Source: Euonymus europaeus
Taxonomy: Eukaryota > Streptophyta > Magnoliopsida > Celastrales > Celastraceae
Assembly: GCA_963580455.1 (NCBI GenBank)
Contig: OY756961.1
Span: forward strand, 16,039,001-16,103,000
Direction: 5' to 3'
Length of the DNA stretch: 64,000 nt
The position numbers were made by a program, and so were the translations under genes. The first letter of the stretch is position 1. Each line of letters opens with the position of its first letter. Below, piece by piece: positions 25,412-38,284 of this stretch. The notes beneath the pieces were generated by a model. That model worked only from the letters and a program-made list of their open reading frames with translations. It had not been told where the DNA came from and searched no databases.

Positions 25412-27239
25412 CAACTTCGGACTATCAAAGTTGCTCGGGATAGACTTTTTATTGTTCTTCTATGTCAACTTTTACGAGTATAAGCTTCCTACATTATTTC
25501 GATGCCAAAACACCAACTTTCTATGACAAATGGACAAAACCGATAAAAGCTCCTCCATAGAGAGAGTTGAGCAACTTCGAACTATCAAAGTTGCTCGGGA
25601 TAGACTTTTTATTGTTCTTCTATGTCAACTTTTACGAGTATAAGCTTCCTACATTATTTCGATGCCAAAACACCAACTTTCTATGACAAATGGACAAAAC
25701 CGTTAAAAGCTCCTCCATAGAGAGAGTTATGCAACTTCGAACTATTAAAGTTGCTCGGGATAGACTTTTTATTGTTCTTCAATGTCAAATTTTATGAGTA
25801 TAAGCTTCCTACATTAATTCGATGCCAAAACACCAACTTTCTATGACAAATGGACAAAACCGTTAAAAGCTCCTCCATAGAGAGTGTTGAGCGATTTCGG
25901 ACCATCAAAGTTGCTCGAGATAGACCTTTTATTGTTCTTATATGTCAAATTTTATGAGTATTAGCTTCCTAGATTGTTTCGATGCCAAAACACCAACTTT
26001 CTATGACAAATGGACAAAACCGTTAAAAGCTCCTCCATAGAGAGAGTTGAGCAACTTCGGACCATCAAAATTGCTCTATGCACAATTTTTTTTCTTCTTC
26101 TATGTGAAATTTTACGAGCATAAGCTTCCTAGATTATTTCGATGCCAAAACACCAACTTTCTATGAAAAATAGACAAAACCGTTAAGAGCTCCTCCTTAG
26201 AGAGAGTTGAGGAACTTCGGACTATCAAAGTTTCTCGGGATAGACTTTTTATTGTTCTTCTATGTTAAATTTTACGAGTATAAGCTTCCTAGATTATTTC
26301 GATGCCAAAACAGCAACTTTCTATGACAAATCGACAAAACCGTTAAAAGCTCCTCCATAGAGAGAGTTGAACAACTTCGGACTATCAAAGTTGCTCGGGA
26401 TAGACTTTTTATTGTTCTTCTATGTCAACTTTTACGAGTATAAGCTTCCTACATTATTTCGATGCCAAAACACCAACTTTCTATGACAAATGGACAAAAC
26501 CGATAAAAGCTCCTCCATAGAGAGAGTTGAGCAACTTCGAACTATCAAAGTTGCTCGGGATAGACTTTTTATTGTTCTTCTATGTCAACTTTTACGAGTA
26601 TAAGCTTCCTACATTATTTCGATGCCAAAACACCAACTTTCTATGACAAATGGACAAAACCGTTAAAAGCTCCTCCATAGAGAGAGTTATGCAACTTCGA
26701 ACTATTAAAGTTGCTCGGGATAGACTTTTTATTGTTCTTCAATGTCAAATTTTATGAGTATAAGCTTCCTACATTAATTCGATGCCAAAACACCAACTTT
26801 CTATGACAAATGGACAAAACCGTTAAAAGCTCCTCCATAGAGAGTGTTGAGCGATTTCGGACCATCAAAGTTGCTCGAGATAGACCTTTTATTGTTCTTA
26901 TATGTCAAATTTTATGAGTATTAGCTTCCTAGATTGTTTCGATGCCAAAACACCAACTTTCTATGACAAATGGACAAAACCGTTAAAAGCTCCTCCATAG
27001 AGAGAGTTGAGCAACTTCGGACCATCAAAATTGCTCTATGCACAATTTTTTTTCTTCTTCTATGTGAAATTTTACGAGCATAAGCTTCCTAGATTATTTC
27101 GATGCCAAAACACCAACTTTCTATGAAAAATAGACAAAACCGTTAAGAGCTCCTCCTTAGAGAGAGTTGAGGAACTTCGGACTATCAAAGTTTCTCGGGA
27201 TAGACTTTTTATTGTTCTTCTATGTTAAATTTTACGAGC
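25412..27239. repeat. 6-unit higher-order repeat (960 bp), about 1.9 copies
   Basis: Markers repeat at +960: GTCAACTTTTACG at 25,464, 25,624, 26,424 and 26,584; CCGATAAAAGC at 25,540 and 26,500; ACTATTAAAG at 25,741 and 26,701; TTCAATGTC at 25,778 and 26,738; GTATTAGCTTCC at 25,957 and 26,917; TTTTTTTTCTTCTTC at 26,086 and 27,046. Copies are about 25,412-26,371 and 26,372-27,239. By eye the copies are nearly identical, so this duplication is recent. Within each copy, two neighbouring units share GTCAACTTTTACG, a further unit-level duplication. Confidence 0.93.
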
Positions 27240-28576
27240 ATAAGCTTCCTAGATTATTTCGATGCCAAAACACCAACTTTCTATGACAAATGGACAAAAC
27301 CGTTAAGAGCTCCTCCATAGAGAGAGTTGAGCAATTTCGGACTATCAAAGTTTCTCGGGATAGACTTTTTATTGTTCTTCTATGTTAAATTTTACGAGTA
27401 TAAGCTTCCTAGATTATTTCGATGCCAAAATAGCAACTTTCTATGACAAATCGACAAAACCGTTAAAAGCTCCTCCATAGAGAGAGTTGAACAACTTCGG
27501 ACCATCAAAATTGCTCTTTATACACTTTTTATTGTTCTTCTATGTGAAATTTTACGAGTATAAGCTTCCTAGATTATTTCGATGCCAAAACACCAACTTT
27601 CTATGAAAAATAGACAAAACCGTTAAGAGCTCCTCCTTAGAGAGAGTTGAGGAACTTCGGACTATCAAAGTTTCTCGGGATAGACTTTTTATTGTTCTGC
27701 TATGTCAAATTTTACGAGTATAAGCTTCCTCGATTATTTCGATGCCAAAACACCAACTTTCTATGACAAATGGACAAAACCGTTAAAAGCTCATCCATAG
27801 AGAGTGTTGAGTGACTTCGGACCTTCAAAGTTGCTCGGTGTCTAATTTTTATTGTTCTTATATGTCAAATTTTACGAGTATAAGCTTCATAGATTATTTC
27901 GATGCCAAAACACCAACTTTCTATGATAAATGGACAAAACCGTTAAAAGCTCCTCCATAGAGTGAGTTGAGAAACTTCGGACCATCAAAGTTGCCCGGTG
28001 TACAATTTTTATTGTTCTCATATGTCAAATTTTACGAGTATAAGCTTCATAGATTATTTCGATGCCAAAACACCAACTTTCTGTGACAAATGGACAAAAC
28101 CATTAAGTGCTCCTCCATAGAGAGAGTTGAGCAACTTCGGACTATCAAAGTTTCTCGGGATAGACTTTTTATTGTTCTCATATGTCAAATTTTATGAGTA
28201 TAAGCTTCATAGATTATTTCGATGCCAAAACACCAACTTTCTATGACAAATGGACAAAACCGTTAAGAGCTCCTCCATAGAGAGAGTTGAGCAATTTCGG
28301 ACTATCAAAGTTTCTCGGGATAGACTTTTTATTGTTCTTCTATGTTAAATTTTACGAGTATATGCTTCCTAGATTATTTCGATGCCAAAACACCAACTTT
28401 CTATGACAAATCGACAAAACCATTAAAAGCTCCTCCATAGAGAGAGTTGAACAACTTCGGACGATCAAAATTGCTCTTTATACACTTTTTATTGTTCTTC
28501 TATGTGAAATTTTACGAGTATAAGCTTCCAAGATTATTTCGATGCCAAAACACCAACTTTCTATGAAAAATAGACA
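27240..28576. repeat. Satellite between the 6-unit and 3-unit repeats
   Basis: Ordinary 160-bp units. 28,261-28,600 is repeated at 29,541-29,880 (offset 1,280) with GCAATTTCGGACTATC and the TCGACAAAACC(A/G)TT unit. Two conserved ATTGCTCTTTATACAC / CCTTAGAGAGAG unit pairs lie at about 27,500 and 28,460. A variant GTGTCTAATTTTT occurs near 27,838. Nothing else is seen. Confidence 0.78.
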
Positions 28577-29556
28577 AAACCGTTAAGAGCTCCTCCTTAG
28601 AGAGAGTTGTGGAACTTCGGACTATCAAAGTTTCTCGGGATAGACTTTTTATTGTTCTTCTATGTCAAATTTTACGAGTATAAGCTTCCTCGATTATTTC
28701 GATGCCAAAACGCCAACTTTCTATGACAAATGGACAAAACCGTTAAAAGCTCCTCCATAGAGTGAGTTGAGAAACTTCGGACCAGCAAAGTTGCCAGGTG
28801 TACAATTTTTATTGTTCTCATATGTAAAATTTTACGAGTATAAGCTTCATAGATTATTTCGATGCCAAAACACCAACTTTCTGTGACAAATGGACAAAAC
28901 CATTAAGAGCTCCTCCATAGAGAGAGTTGAGCAACTTCGGACTATCAAAGTTTCTCGGGATAGACTTTTTATTGTTCTCATATGTCAAATTTTACGAGTA
29001 TAAGCTTCATAGATTATTTCGATGCCAAAACACCAACTTTCTATGACAAATGGACAAAACCGTTAAGAGCTCCTCCTTAGAGAGAGTTGAGGAACTTCGG
29101 ACTATCAAAGTTTCTCGGGATAGACTTTTTATTGTTCTTCTATGTCAAATTTTACGAGTATAAGCTTCCTCGATTATTTCGATGCCAAAACGCCAACTTT
29201 CTATGACAAATGGACAAAACCGTTAAAAGCTCCTCCATAGAGTGAGTTGAGAAACTTCGGACCAGCAAAGTTGCCAGGTGTACAATTTTTATTGTTCTCA
29301 TATGTAAAATTTTACGAGTATAAGCTTCATAGATTATTTCGATGCCAAAACACCAACTTTCTGTGACAAATGGACAAAACCATTAAGAGCTCCTCCATAG
29401 AGAGAGTTGAGCAACTTCGGACTATCAAAGTTTCTCGGGATAGACTTTTTATTGTTCTCATATGTCAAATTTTACGAGTATAAGCTTCATAGATTATTTC
29501 GATGCCAAAACACCAACTTTCTATGACAAATGGACAAAACCGTTAAGAGCTCCTCC
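28577..29556. repeat. 3-unit higher-order repeat (480 bp), two tandem copies
   Basis: GCCAAAACGCCAACTTTC at about 28,703 and 29,183, GGACCAGCAAAGTTGCCAGG at about 28,779 and 29,259, and ATGTAAAATTTTACG at about 28,823 and 29,303 are each 480 bases apart. Copies are about 28,577-29,056 and 29,057-29,556. The GGACCAGC unit is found again near 30,537, 32,454, 35,491 and 40,125, so this triplet seeded part of the next domain. Confidence 0.9.
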
Positions 29557-29869
29557 ATAGAGAGAGTTGAGCAATTTCGGACTATCAAATTTTCTCGGGA
29601 TAGACTTTTTATTCTTCTTCTCTGTTAAAGTTTACGAGTATAAGCTTCCTAGATTATTTCGATGCCAAAACGCCAACTTTCTATGACAAATCGACAAAAC
29701 CGTTAAAAGCTCCTCCATAGAGAGAGTTGAACAACTTCGGACCATCAAAATTGCTCTTTATACACTTTTTATTGTTCTTCTATGTGAAATTTTACGAGTA
29801 TAAGCTTCCAAGATTATTTCGATGCCAAAACACCAACTTTCTATGAAAAATAGACAAAACCGTTAAGAG

Positions 29870-32800
29870 CTCCTCCTTAGAGAGAGTTGTGGAACTTCGG
29901 ACTATCAAAGTTTCTCGGGATAGACTTTTTATTGTTCTTCTATGTTAAATTTTAGTATAAGCTTCCTAGATTATTTCGATGCCAAAACACCAACTTTCTA
30001 TGACAAATGGACAAAACCGTTAAGAGCTCCTCCATAGAGAGAGTTGAGCAATTTCGGACTATCAAAGTTTCTCGGGATAGACTTTTTATTGTTCTTCTAT
30101 GTTAAATTTTACGAGTATAAGCTTCCTAGATTATATCGATGCCAAAACACCAACTTTCTATGACAAATCGACAAAACCGTTAAAAGCTCCTCCATAGAGA
30201 GAGTTGAACAACTTCGGACCATCAAAATTGCTCTTTATACACTTTTTATTGTTCTTCTATGTGAAATTTTACGAGTATAAGCTTTCTAGATTATTTCGAT
30301 GCCAAATCACCAACTTTCTATGAAAAATAGACAAAACCGTTAAGAGCTCCTCCTTAGAGAGAGTTGAGGAACTTCGGACTATCAAAGTTTCTCGGGATAG
30401 ACTTTTTATTGTTCTTCTATGTCAAATTTTACGAGTATAAGCTTCCTCGATTATTTCGATGCCAAAACGCCAACTTTCTATGACAAATGGACAAAACCGT
30501 TAAAAGCTCCTCCATAGAGTGAGTTGAGAAACTTCGGACCAGCAAAGTTGCCAGGTGTACAATTTTTATTGTTCTCATATGTAAAATTTTACGAGTATAA
30601 GCTTCCAAGATTATTTCGATGCCAAAACACCAACTTTCTGTGACAAATGGACAAAACCATTAAGAGCTCCTCCATAGAGAGAGTTGAGCAACTTCGGACT
30701 ATCAAAGTTTCTCGGGATAGACTTTTTATTGTTCTCATATGTCAAATTTTACGAGTATAAGCTTCATAGATTATTTCGATGCCAAAACACCAACTTTCTA
30801 TGACAAATGGACAAAACCGTTAAGAGCTCCTCCATAGAGAGAGTTGAGCAATTTCGGACTATCAAATTTTCTCGGGATAGACTTTTTATTCTTCTTCTCT
30901 GTTAAAGTTTACGAGTATAAGCTTCCTAGATTATTTCGATGCCAAAACACCAACTTTCTATGACAAATCGACAAAACCGTTAAAAGCTCCTCCATAGAGA
31001 GAGTTGAACAACTTCGGACCATCAAAATTGCTCTTTATACACTTTTTATTGTTCTTCTATGTGAAATTTTACGAGTATAAGCTTCCTAGATTATTTCGAT
31101 GCCAAAACACCAACTTTCTATGAAAAATAGACAAAACCGTTAAGAGCTCCTCCTTAGAAAGAGTTGAGGAACTTCGGACTATCAAAGTTTCTCGGGATAG
31201 ACTTTTTATTGTTCTTCTATGTTAAATTTTACGAGTATAAGCTTCCTAGATTATTTCGATGCCAAAACACCAACTTTCTATGACAAATGGACAAAACCAT
31301 TAAAACCTCCTCCATAGAGTGAGTTGAGAAACTTCGGACCATCAAAGATGCCTGGTGTACAATTTTTATTGTTCTCATATGTCAAATTTTACGAGTATAA
31401 GCATCATAGATTATTTCGATGCCAAAACACCAACTTTCTGTGACAAATGGACAAAACCATTAAGAGCTCCTCCATAGAGAGAGTTGAGCAACTTCGGACT
31501 ATCAAAGTTTCTCGGGATAGACTTTTTATTGTTCGTCTATGTTAAATTTTACGAGTATAAGCTTCCTAGATTATTTCGATGCCAAAACACCAACTTTCTA
31601 TGACAAATCGACAAAACCATTAAAAGCTCCTCCATAGAGAGAGTTGAACAACTTCGGACGATCAAAATTGCTCTTTATACACTTTTTATTGTTCTTCTAT
31701 GTGAAATTTTACGAGTATAAGCTTCCAAGATTATTTCGATGCCAAAACACCAACTTTCTATGAAAAATAGACAAAACCGTTAAGAGCTCCTCCTTAGAGA
31801 GAGTTGTGGAACTTCGGACTATCAAAGTTTCTCGGGATAGACTTTTTATTGTTCTTCTATGTTAAATTTTAGTATAAGCTTCCTAGATTATTTCGATGCC
31901 AAAACACCAACTTTCTATGACAAATGGACAAAACCGTTAAGAGCTCCTCCATAGAGAGAGTTGAGCAATTTCGGACTATCAAAGTTTCTCGGGATAGACT
32001 TTTTATTGTTCTTCTATGTTAAATTTTACGAGTATAAGCTTCCTAGATTATATCGATGCCAAAACACCAACTTTCTATGACAAATCGACAAAACCGTTAA
32101 AAGCTCCTCCATAGAGAGAGTTGAACAACTTCGGACCATCAAAATTGCTCTTTATACACTTTTTATTGTTCTTCTATGTGAAATTTTAAGAGTATAAGCT
32201 TCCTAGATTATTTCGATGCCAAATCACCAACTTTCTATGAAAAATAGACAAAACCGTTAAGAGCTCCTCCTTAGAGAGAGTTAAGGAACTTCGGACTATC
32301 AAAGTTTCTCGGGATAGACTTTTTATTGTTCTTCTATGTCAAATTTTACGAGTATAAGCTTCCTCGATTATTTCGATGCCAAAACGCCAACTTTCTATGA
32401 CAAATGGACAAAACCGTTAAAAGCTCCTCCATAGAGTGAGTTGAGAAACTTCGGACCAGCAAAGTTGCCAGGTGTACAATTTTTATTGTTCTCATATGTA
32501 AAATTTTACGAGTATAAGCTTCATAGATTATTTCGATGCCAAAACACCAACTTTCTGTGACAAATGGACAAAACCATTAAGAGCTCCTCCATAGAGAGAG
32601 TTGAGCAACTTCGGACTATCAAAGTTTCTCGGGTTAGACTTTTTATTGTTCTCATATGTCAAATTTTACGAGTATAAGCTTCATAGATTATTTCGATGCC
32701 AAAACACCAACTTTCTATGACAAATGGACAAAACCGTTAAGAGCTCCTCCATAGAGAGAGTTGAGCAATTTCGGACTATCAAATTTTCTCGGGATAGACT

Positions 32801-33192
32801 TTTTATTGTTCTTCTCTGTTAAAGTTTACGAGTATAAGCTACCTAGATTATTTCGATGCCAAAACACCAACTTTCTATGACAAATCGACAAAACCGTTAA
32901 AAGCTCCTCCATAGAGAGAGTTGAACAACTTCGGACCATCAAAATTGCTCTTTATACACTTTTTATTGTTCTTCTATGTGAAATTTTACGAGTATAAGCT
33001 TCCTAGATTATTTCGATGCCAAAACACCAACTTTCTATGAAAAATAGACAAAACCGTTAAGAGCTCCTCCTTAGAAAGAGTTGAGGAACTTCGGACTATC
33101 AAAGTTTCTCGAGATAGACTTTTTATTGTTCTTCTATGTTAAATTTTACGAGTATAAGCTTCCTAGATTATTTCGATGCCAAAACACCAACT
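29870..33192. repeat. 12-unit duplication (offset 1,917 bp)
   Basis: 29,870-31,275 matches 31,787-33,192. Shared rare markers are a 3-bp deletion AAATTTTAGTATAAG (29,948 and 31,865), TTATATCGATGCC, GCCAAATCACC, GGACCAGC, CAAATTTTCTCGGG with CTTCTCTGTTAAAG, and CCTTAGAAAGAG. The offset is 12 x 160 minus 3. The stretch 31,276-31,786 is not matched at this offset but is matched at +6,074. Differences include CTTCCAAGATT (30,604) against CTTCATAGATT. Confidence 0.85.
29899..30055. repeat. 157-bp unit carrying the 3-bp AAATTTTAGTATAAG deletion
   Basis: The usual AAATTTTACGAGTATAAG has lost three bases, removing the CpG. The same deletion occurs in units starting at 31,816, 34,853, 37,890 and 39,487, always between the same neighbouring variants (GTGGAACTT or GAGGAACTT before, GCAATTTCGG after, TATATCGATG in the following unit). 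This indicates one origin and spread by duplication. Confidence 0.9.
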
Positions 33193-36100
33193 TTCTATGA
33201 CAAATCGACAAAACCATTAAAAGCTCCTCCATAGAGAGAGTTGAACAACTTCGGACGATCAAAATTGCTCTTTATACACTTTTTATTGTTCTTCTATGTG
33301 AAATTTTACGAGTATAGGCTTCCAAGATTATTTCGATGCCAAAACACCAACTTTCTATGAAAAATAGACAAAACCGTTAAGAGCTCCTCCTTAGAGAGAG
33401 TTGTGGAACTTCGGACTATCAAAGTTACTCGGGATAGACTTTTTATTGTTCTCATATGTCAAATTTTACGAGTATAAGCTTCATAGATTATTTCGATGCC
33501 AAAACACCAACTTTCTATGACAAATGGACAAAACCGTTAAGAGCTCCTCCATAGAGAGAGTTGAGCAATTTCGGACTATCAAATTTTCTCGGGATAGACT
33601 TTTTATTGTTCTTCTATGTTAAAGTTTACGAGTATAAGCTTCCTAGATTATTTCGATGCCAAAACACCAACTTTCTATGACAAATCGACAAAACCGTTAA
33701 AAGCTCCTCCATAGAGAGAGTTGAACAACTTCGGACCATCAAAATTGCTCTTTATACACTTTTTATTGTTCTTCTATGTGAAATTTTACGAGTATAAGCT
33801 TCCTAGATTATTTCGATGCCAAAACACCAACTTTCTATGAAAAATAGACAAAACCGTTAAGAGCTCCTCCTTAGAAAGAGTTGAGGAACTTCGGACTATC
33901 AAAGTTTCTCGGGATAGACTTTTTATTGTTCTTCTATTTTAAATTTTACGAGTATAAGCTTCCTAGATTATTTCGATGCCAAAACACCAACTTTCTATGA
34001 CAAATGGACAAAACCGTTAAAAGCTCCTCCATAGATTGAGTTGAGAAACTTCGGACCATCAAAGATGCCTGGTGTACAATTTTTATTGTTCTCATATGTC
34101 AAATTTTACGAGTATAAGCTTCATAGATTATTTCGATGCCAAAACACCAACTTTCTGTGACAAATGGACAAAACCATTAAGAGCTCCTCCATAGAGAGAG
34201 TTGAGCAACTTCGGACTATCAAAGTTTCTCGGGATAGACTTTTTATTGTTCTCATATGTCAAATTTTACGAGTATAAGCTTCATAGATTATTTCGATGCC
34301 AAAACACCAACTTTCTATGACAAATGGACAAAACCGTTAAGAGCTCCTCCATAGAGAGAGTTGAGCAATTTCGGACTATCAAAGTTTCTCGGGATTGACT
34401 TTTTATTGTTCTCATATGTCAAATTTTACGAGTATAAGCTTCATAGATTATTTCGATGCCAAAACACCAACTTTCTATGACAAATGGACAAAACTGTTAA
34501 GAGCTCCTCCATAGAGAGAGTTGAGCAATTTCGGACTATCAAAGTTTCTCGGGATAGACTTTTTATTGTTCTTCTATGTTAAAGTTTACGAGTATAAGCT
34601 TCCTAGATTATTTCGATGCCAAAACACCAACTTTCTATGACAAATCGACAAAACCGTTAAAAGCTCCTCCATAGAGAGAGTTGAACAACTTCGGACCATC
34701 AAAATTGCTCTTTATACACTTTTTATTGTTCTTCTATGTGAAATTTTACGAGTATACGCTTCTTAGATTATTTCGATGCCAAAACACCAACTTTCTATGA
34801 AAAATAGACAAAACCGTTAAGAGCTCCTCCTTAGAGAGAGTTGAGGAACTTCGGACTATCAAAGTTTCTCGGGATAGACTTTTTATTGTTCTTCTATGTT
34901 AAATTTTAGTATAAGCTTCCTAGATTATTTCGATGCCAAAACACCAACTTTCTATGACAAATGGACAAAACCGTTAAGAGCTCCTCCATAGAGAGAGTTG
35001 AGCAATTTCGGACTATCAAAGTTTCTCGGGATAGACTTTTTATTGTTCTTCTATGTTAAATTTTACGAGTATAAGCTTCCTAGATTATATCGATGCCAAA
35101 ACACCAACTTTCTATGACAAATCGACAAAACCGTTAAAAGCTCCTCCATAGAGAGAGTTGAACAACTTCGGACCATCAAAATTGCTCTTTATACACTTTT
35201 TATTGTTCTTCTATGTGAAATTTTACGAGTATAAGCTTCCTAGATTATTTCGATGCCAAATCACCAACTTTCTATGAAAAATAGACAAAACCGTTAAGAG
35301 CTCCTCCTTAGAGAGAGTTGAGGAACTTCGGACTATCAAAGTTTCTCGGGATAGACTTTTTATTGTTCTTCTATGTCAAATTTTACGAGTATAAGCTTCC
35401 TCGATTATTTCGATGCCAAAACGCCAACTTTCTATGACAAATGGACAAAACCGTTAAAAGCTCCTCCATAGAGTGAGTTGAGAAACTTCGGACCAGCAAA
35501 GTTGCCTGGTGTACAATTTTTATTGTTCTCATATGTAAAATTTTACGAGTATAAGCTTCATAGATTATTTCGATGCCAAAACACCAACTTTCTGTGACAA
35601 ATGGACAAAACCATTAAGAGCTCCTCCATAGAGAGAGTTGAGCAACTTCGGACTATCAAAGTTTCTCGGGATAGACTTTTTATTGTTCTCATATGTCAAA
35701 TTTTACGAGTATAAGCTTCATAGATTATTTCGATGCCAAAACACCAACTTTCTATGACAAATGGACAAAACCGTTAAGAGCTCCTCCATAGAGAGAGTTG
35801 AGCAATTTCGGACTATCAAATTTTCTCGGGATAGACTTTTTATTGTTCTCATATGTCAAATTTTACGAGTATAAGCTTCATAGATTATTTCGATGCCAAA
35901 ACACCAACTTTCTGTGACAAATGGACAAAACCATTAAGAGCTCCTCCATAGAGAGAGTTGAGCAACTTCGGACTATCAAAGTTTCTCGGGATAGACTTTT
36001 TATTGTTCTCATATGTCAAATTTTACGAGTATAAGCTTCATAGATTATTTCGATGCCAAAACACCAACTTTCTATGACAAATGGACAAAACCGTTAAGAG

Positions 36101-37296
36101 CTCCTCCATAGAGAGAGTTGAGCAATTTCGGACTATCAAATTTTCTCGGGATAGACTTTTTATTGTTCTTCTCTGTTAAAGTTTACGAGTATAAGCTTCC
36201 TAGATTATTTCGATGCCAAAACACCAACTTTCTATGACAAATCGACAAAACCGTTAAAAGCTCCTCCATAGAGAGAGTTGAACAACTTCGGACCATCAAA
36301 ATTGCTCTTTATACACTTTTTATTGTTCTTCTATGTGAAATTTTACGAGTATAAGCTTCCTAGATTATTTCGATGCCAAAACACCAACTTTCTATGAAAA
36401 ATAGACAAAACCGTTAAGAGCTCCTCCTTAGAAAGAGTTGAGGAACTTCGGACTATCAAAGTTTCTCGGGATAGACTTTTTATTGTTCTTCTATGTTAAA
36501 TTTTACGAGTATAAGCTTCCTAGATTATTTCGATGCCAAAACACCAACTTTCTATGACAAATCGACAAAACCATTAAAAGCTCCTCCATAGAGAGAGTTG
36601 AACAACTTCGGACGATCAAAATTGATCTTTATACACTTTTTATTGTTCTTCTATGTGAAATTTTACGAGTTTAAGCTTCCAAGATTATTTCGATGCCAAA
36701 ACACCAACTTTCTATGAAAAATAGACAAAACCGTTAAGAGCTCCTCCTTAGAGAGAGTTGTGGAACTTCGGACTATCAAAGTTTCTCGGGATAGACTTTT
36801 TATTGTTCTCATATGTCAAATTTTACGAGTATAAGCTTCATAGATTATTTCGATGCCAAAACACCAACTTTCTATGACAAATGGACAAAACCGTTAAGAG
36901 CTCCTCCATAGAGAGAGTTGAGCAATTTCGGACTATCAAATTTTCTCGGGATAGACTTTTTATTGTTCTTCTATGTTAAAGTTTACGAGTATAAGCTTCC
37001 TAGATTATTTCGATGCCAAAACACCAACTTTCTATGACAAATCGACAAAACCGTTAAAAGCTCCTCCATAGAGAGAGTTGAACAACTTCGGACCATCAAA
37101 ATTGCTCTTTATACACTTTTTATTGTTCTTCTATGTGAAATTTTACGAGTATAAGCTTCCTAGATTATTTCGATGCCAAAACACAAACTTTCTATGAAAA
37201 ATAGACAAAACCGTTAAGAGCTCCTCCTTAGAAAGAGTTGAGGAACTTCGGACTATCAAAGTTTCTCGGGATAGACTTTTTATTGTTCTTCTATGT
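33193..37296. repeat. Source block of a large duplication; contains a 21-unit internal repeat
   Basis: 33,650-37,296 is copied at 38,284-41,930. Inside it, 33,190-33,900 matches 36,547-37,257 (offset 3,357, 21 units minus the 3-bp deletion) with GGACGATCAAAATTG, CTTCCAAGATT, GTTGTGGAACTT and CAAATTTTCTCGGG in order. The unit pair at 35,650-35,850 is repeated at 35,970-36,170 (two-unit tandem copy, +320). The TATTTTAAATTTTACG variant at 33,935 marks the block. Confidence 0.85.
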
Positions 37297-38284
37297 TAAA
37301 TTTTACGAGTATAAGCTTCCTAGATTATTTCGATGCCAAAACACCAACTTTCTATGACAAATGGACAAAACCATTAAAACCTCCTCCATAGAGTGAGTTG
37401 AGAAACTTCGGACCATCAAAGATGCCTGGTGTACAATTTTTATTGTTCTCATATGTCAAATTTTACGAGTATAAGCATCATAGATTATTTCGATGCCAAA
37501 ACACCAACTTTCTGTGACAAATGGACAAAACCATTAAGAGCTCCTCCATAGAGAGAGTTGAGCAACTTCGGACTATCAAAGTTTCTCGGGATAGACTTTT
37601 TATTGTTCGTCTATGTTAAATTTTACGAGTATAAGCTTCCTAGATTATTTCGATGCCAAAACACCAACTTTCTATGACAAATCGACAAAACCATTAAAAG
37701 CTCCTCCATAGAGAGAGTTGAACAACTTCGGACGATCAAAATTGCTCTTTATACACTTTTTATTGTTCTTCTATGTGAAATTTTACGAGTATAAGCTTCC
37801 AAGATTATTTCGATGCCAAAACACCAACTTTCTATGAAAAATAGACAAAACCGTTAAGAGCTCCTCCTTAGAGAGAGTTGTGGAACTTCGGACTATCAAA
37901 GTTTCTCGGGATAGACTTTTTATTGTTCTTCTATGTTAAATTTTAGTATAAGCTTCCTAGATTATTTCGATGCCAAAACACCAACTTTCTATGACAAATG
38001 GACAAAACCGTTAAGAGCTCCTCCATAGAGAGAGTTGAGCAATTTCGGACTATCAAAGTTTCTCGGGATAGACTTTTTATTGTTCTTCTATGTTAAATTT
38101 TACGAGTATAAGCTTCCTAGATTATATCGATGCCAAAACACCAACTTTCTATGACAAATCGACAAAACCGTTAAAAGCTCCTCCATAGAGAGAGTTGAAC
38201 AACTTCGGACCATCAAAATTGCTCTTTATACACTTTTTATTGTTCTTCTATGTGAAATTTTAAGAGTATAAGCTTCCTAGATTA
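36774..38284. repeat. Copy of about 30,700-32,210 (offset 6,074 bp)
   Basis: Shared rare variants include CCATTAAAACCTCCTCC (31,298 and 37,372), AAAGATGCCTGG, ATAAGCATCATAG, TTGTTCGTCTATG, GGACGATC, the 3-bp deletion, TATATCGATG and TTTTAAGAGTATAAG (32,185 and 38,259). The match stops between 38,263 and 38,297: the source then reads GCCAAATCACC, whereas this copy reads GCCAAAACACC and continues as a copy of 33,650 onward. Confidence 0.85.
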
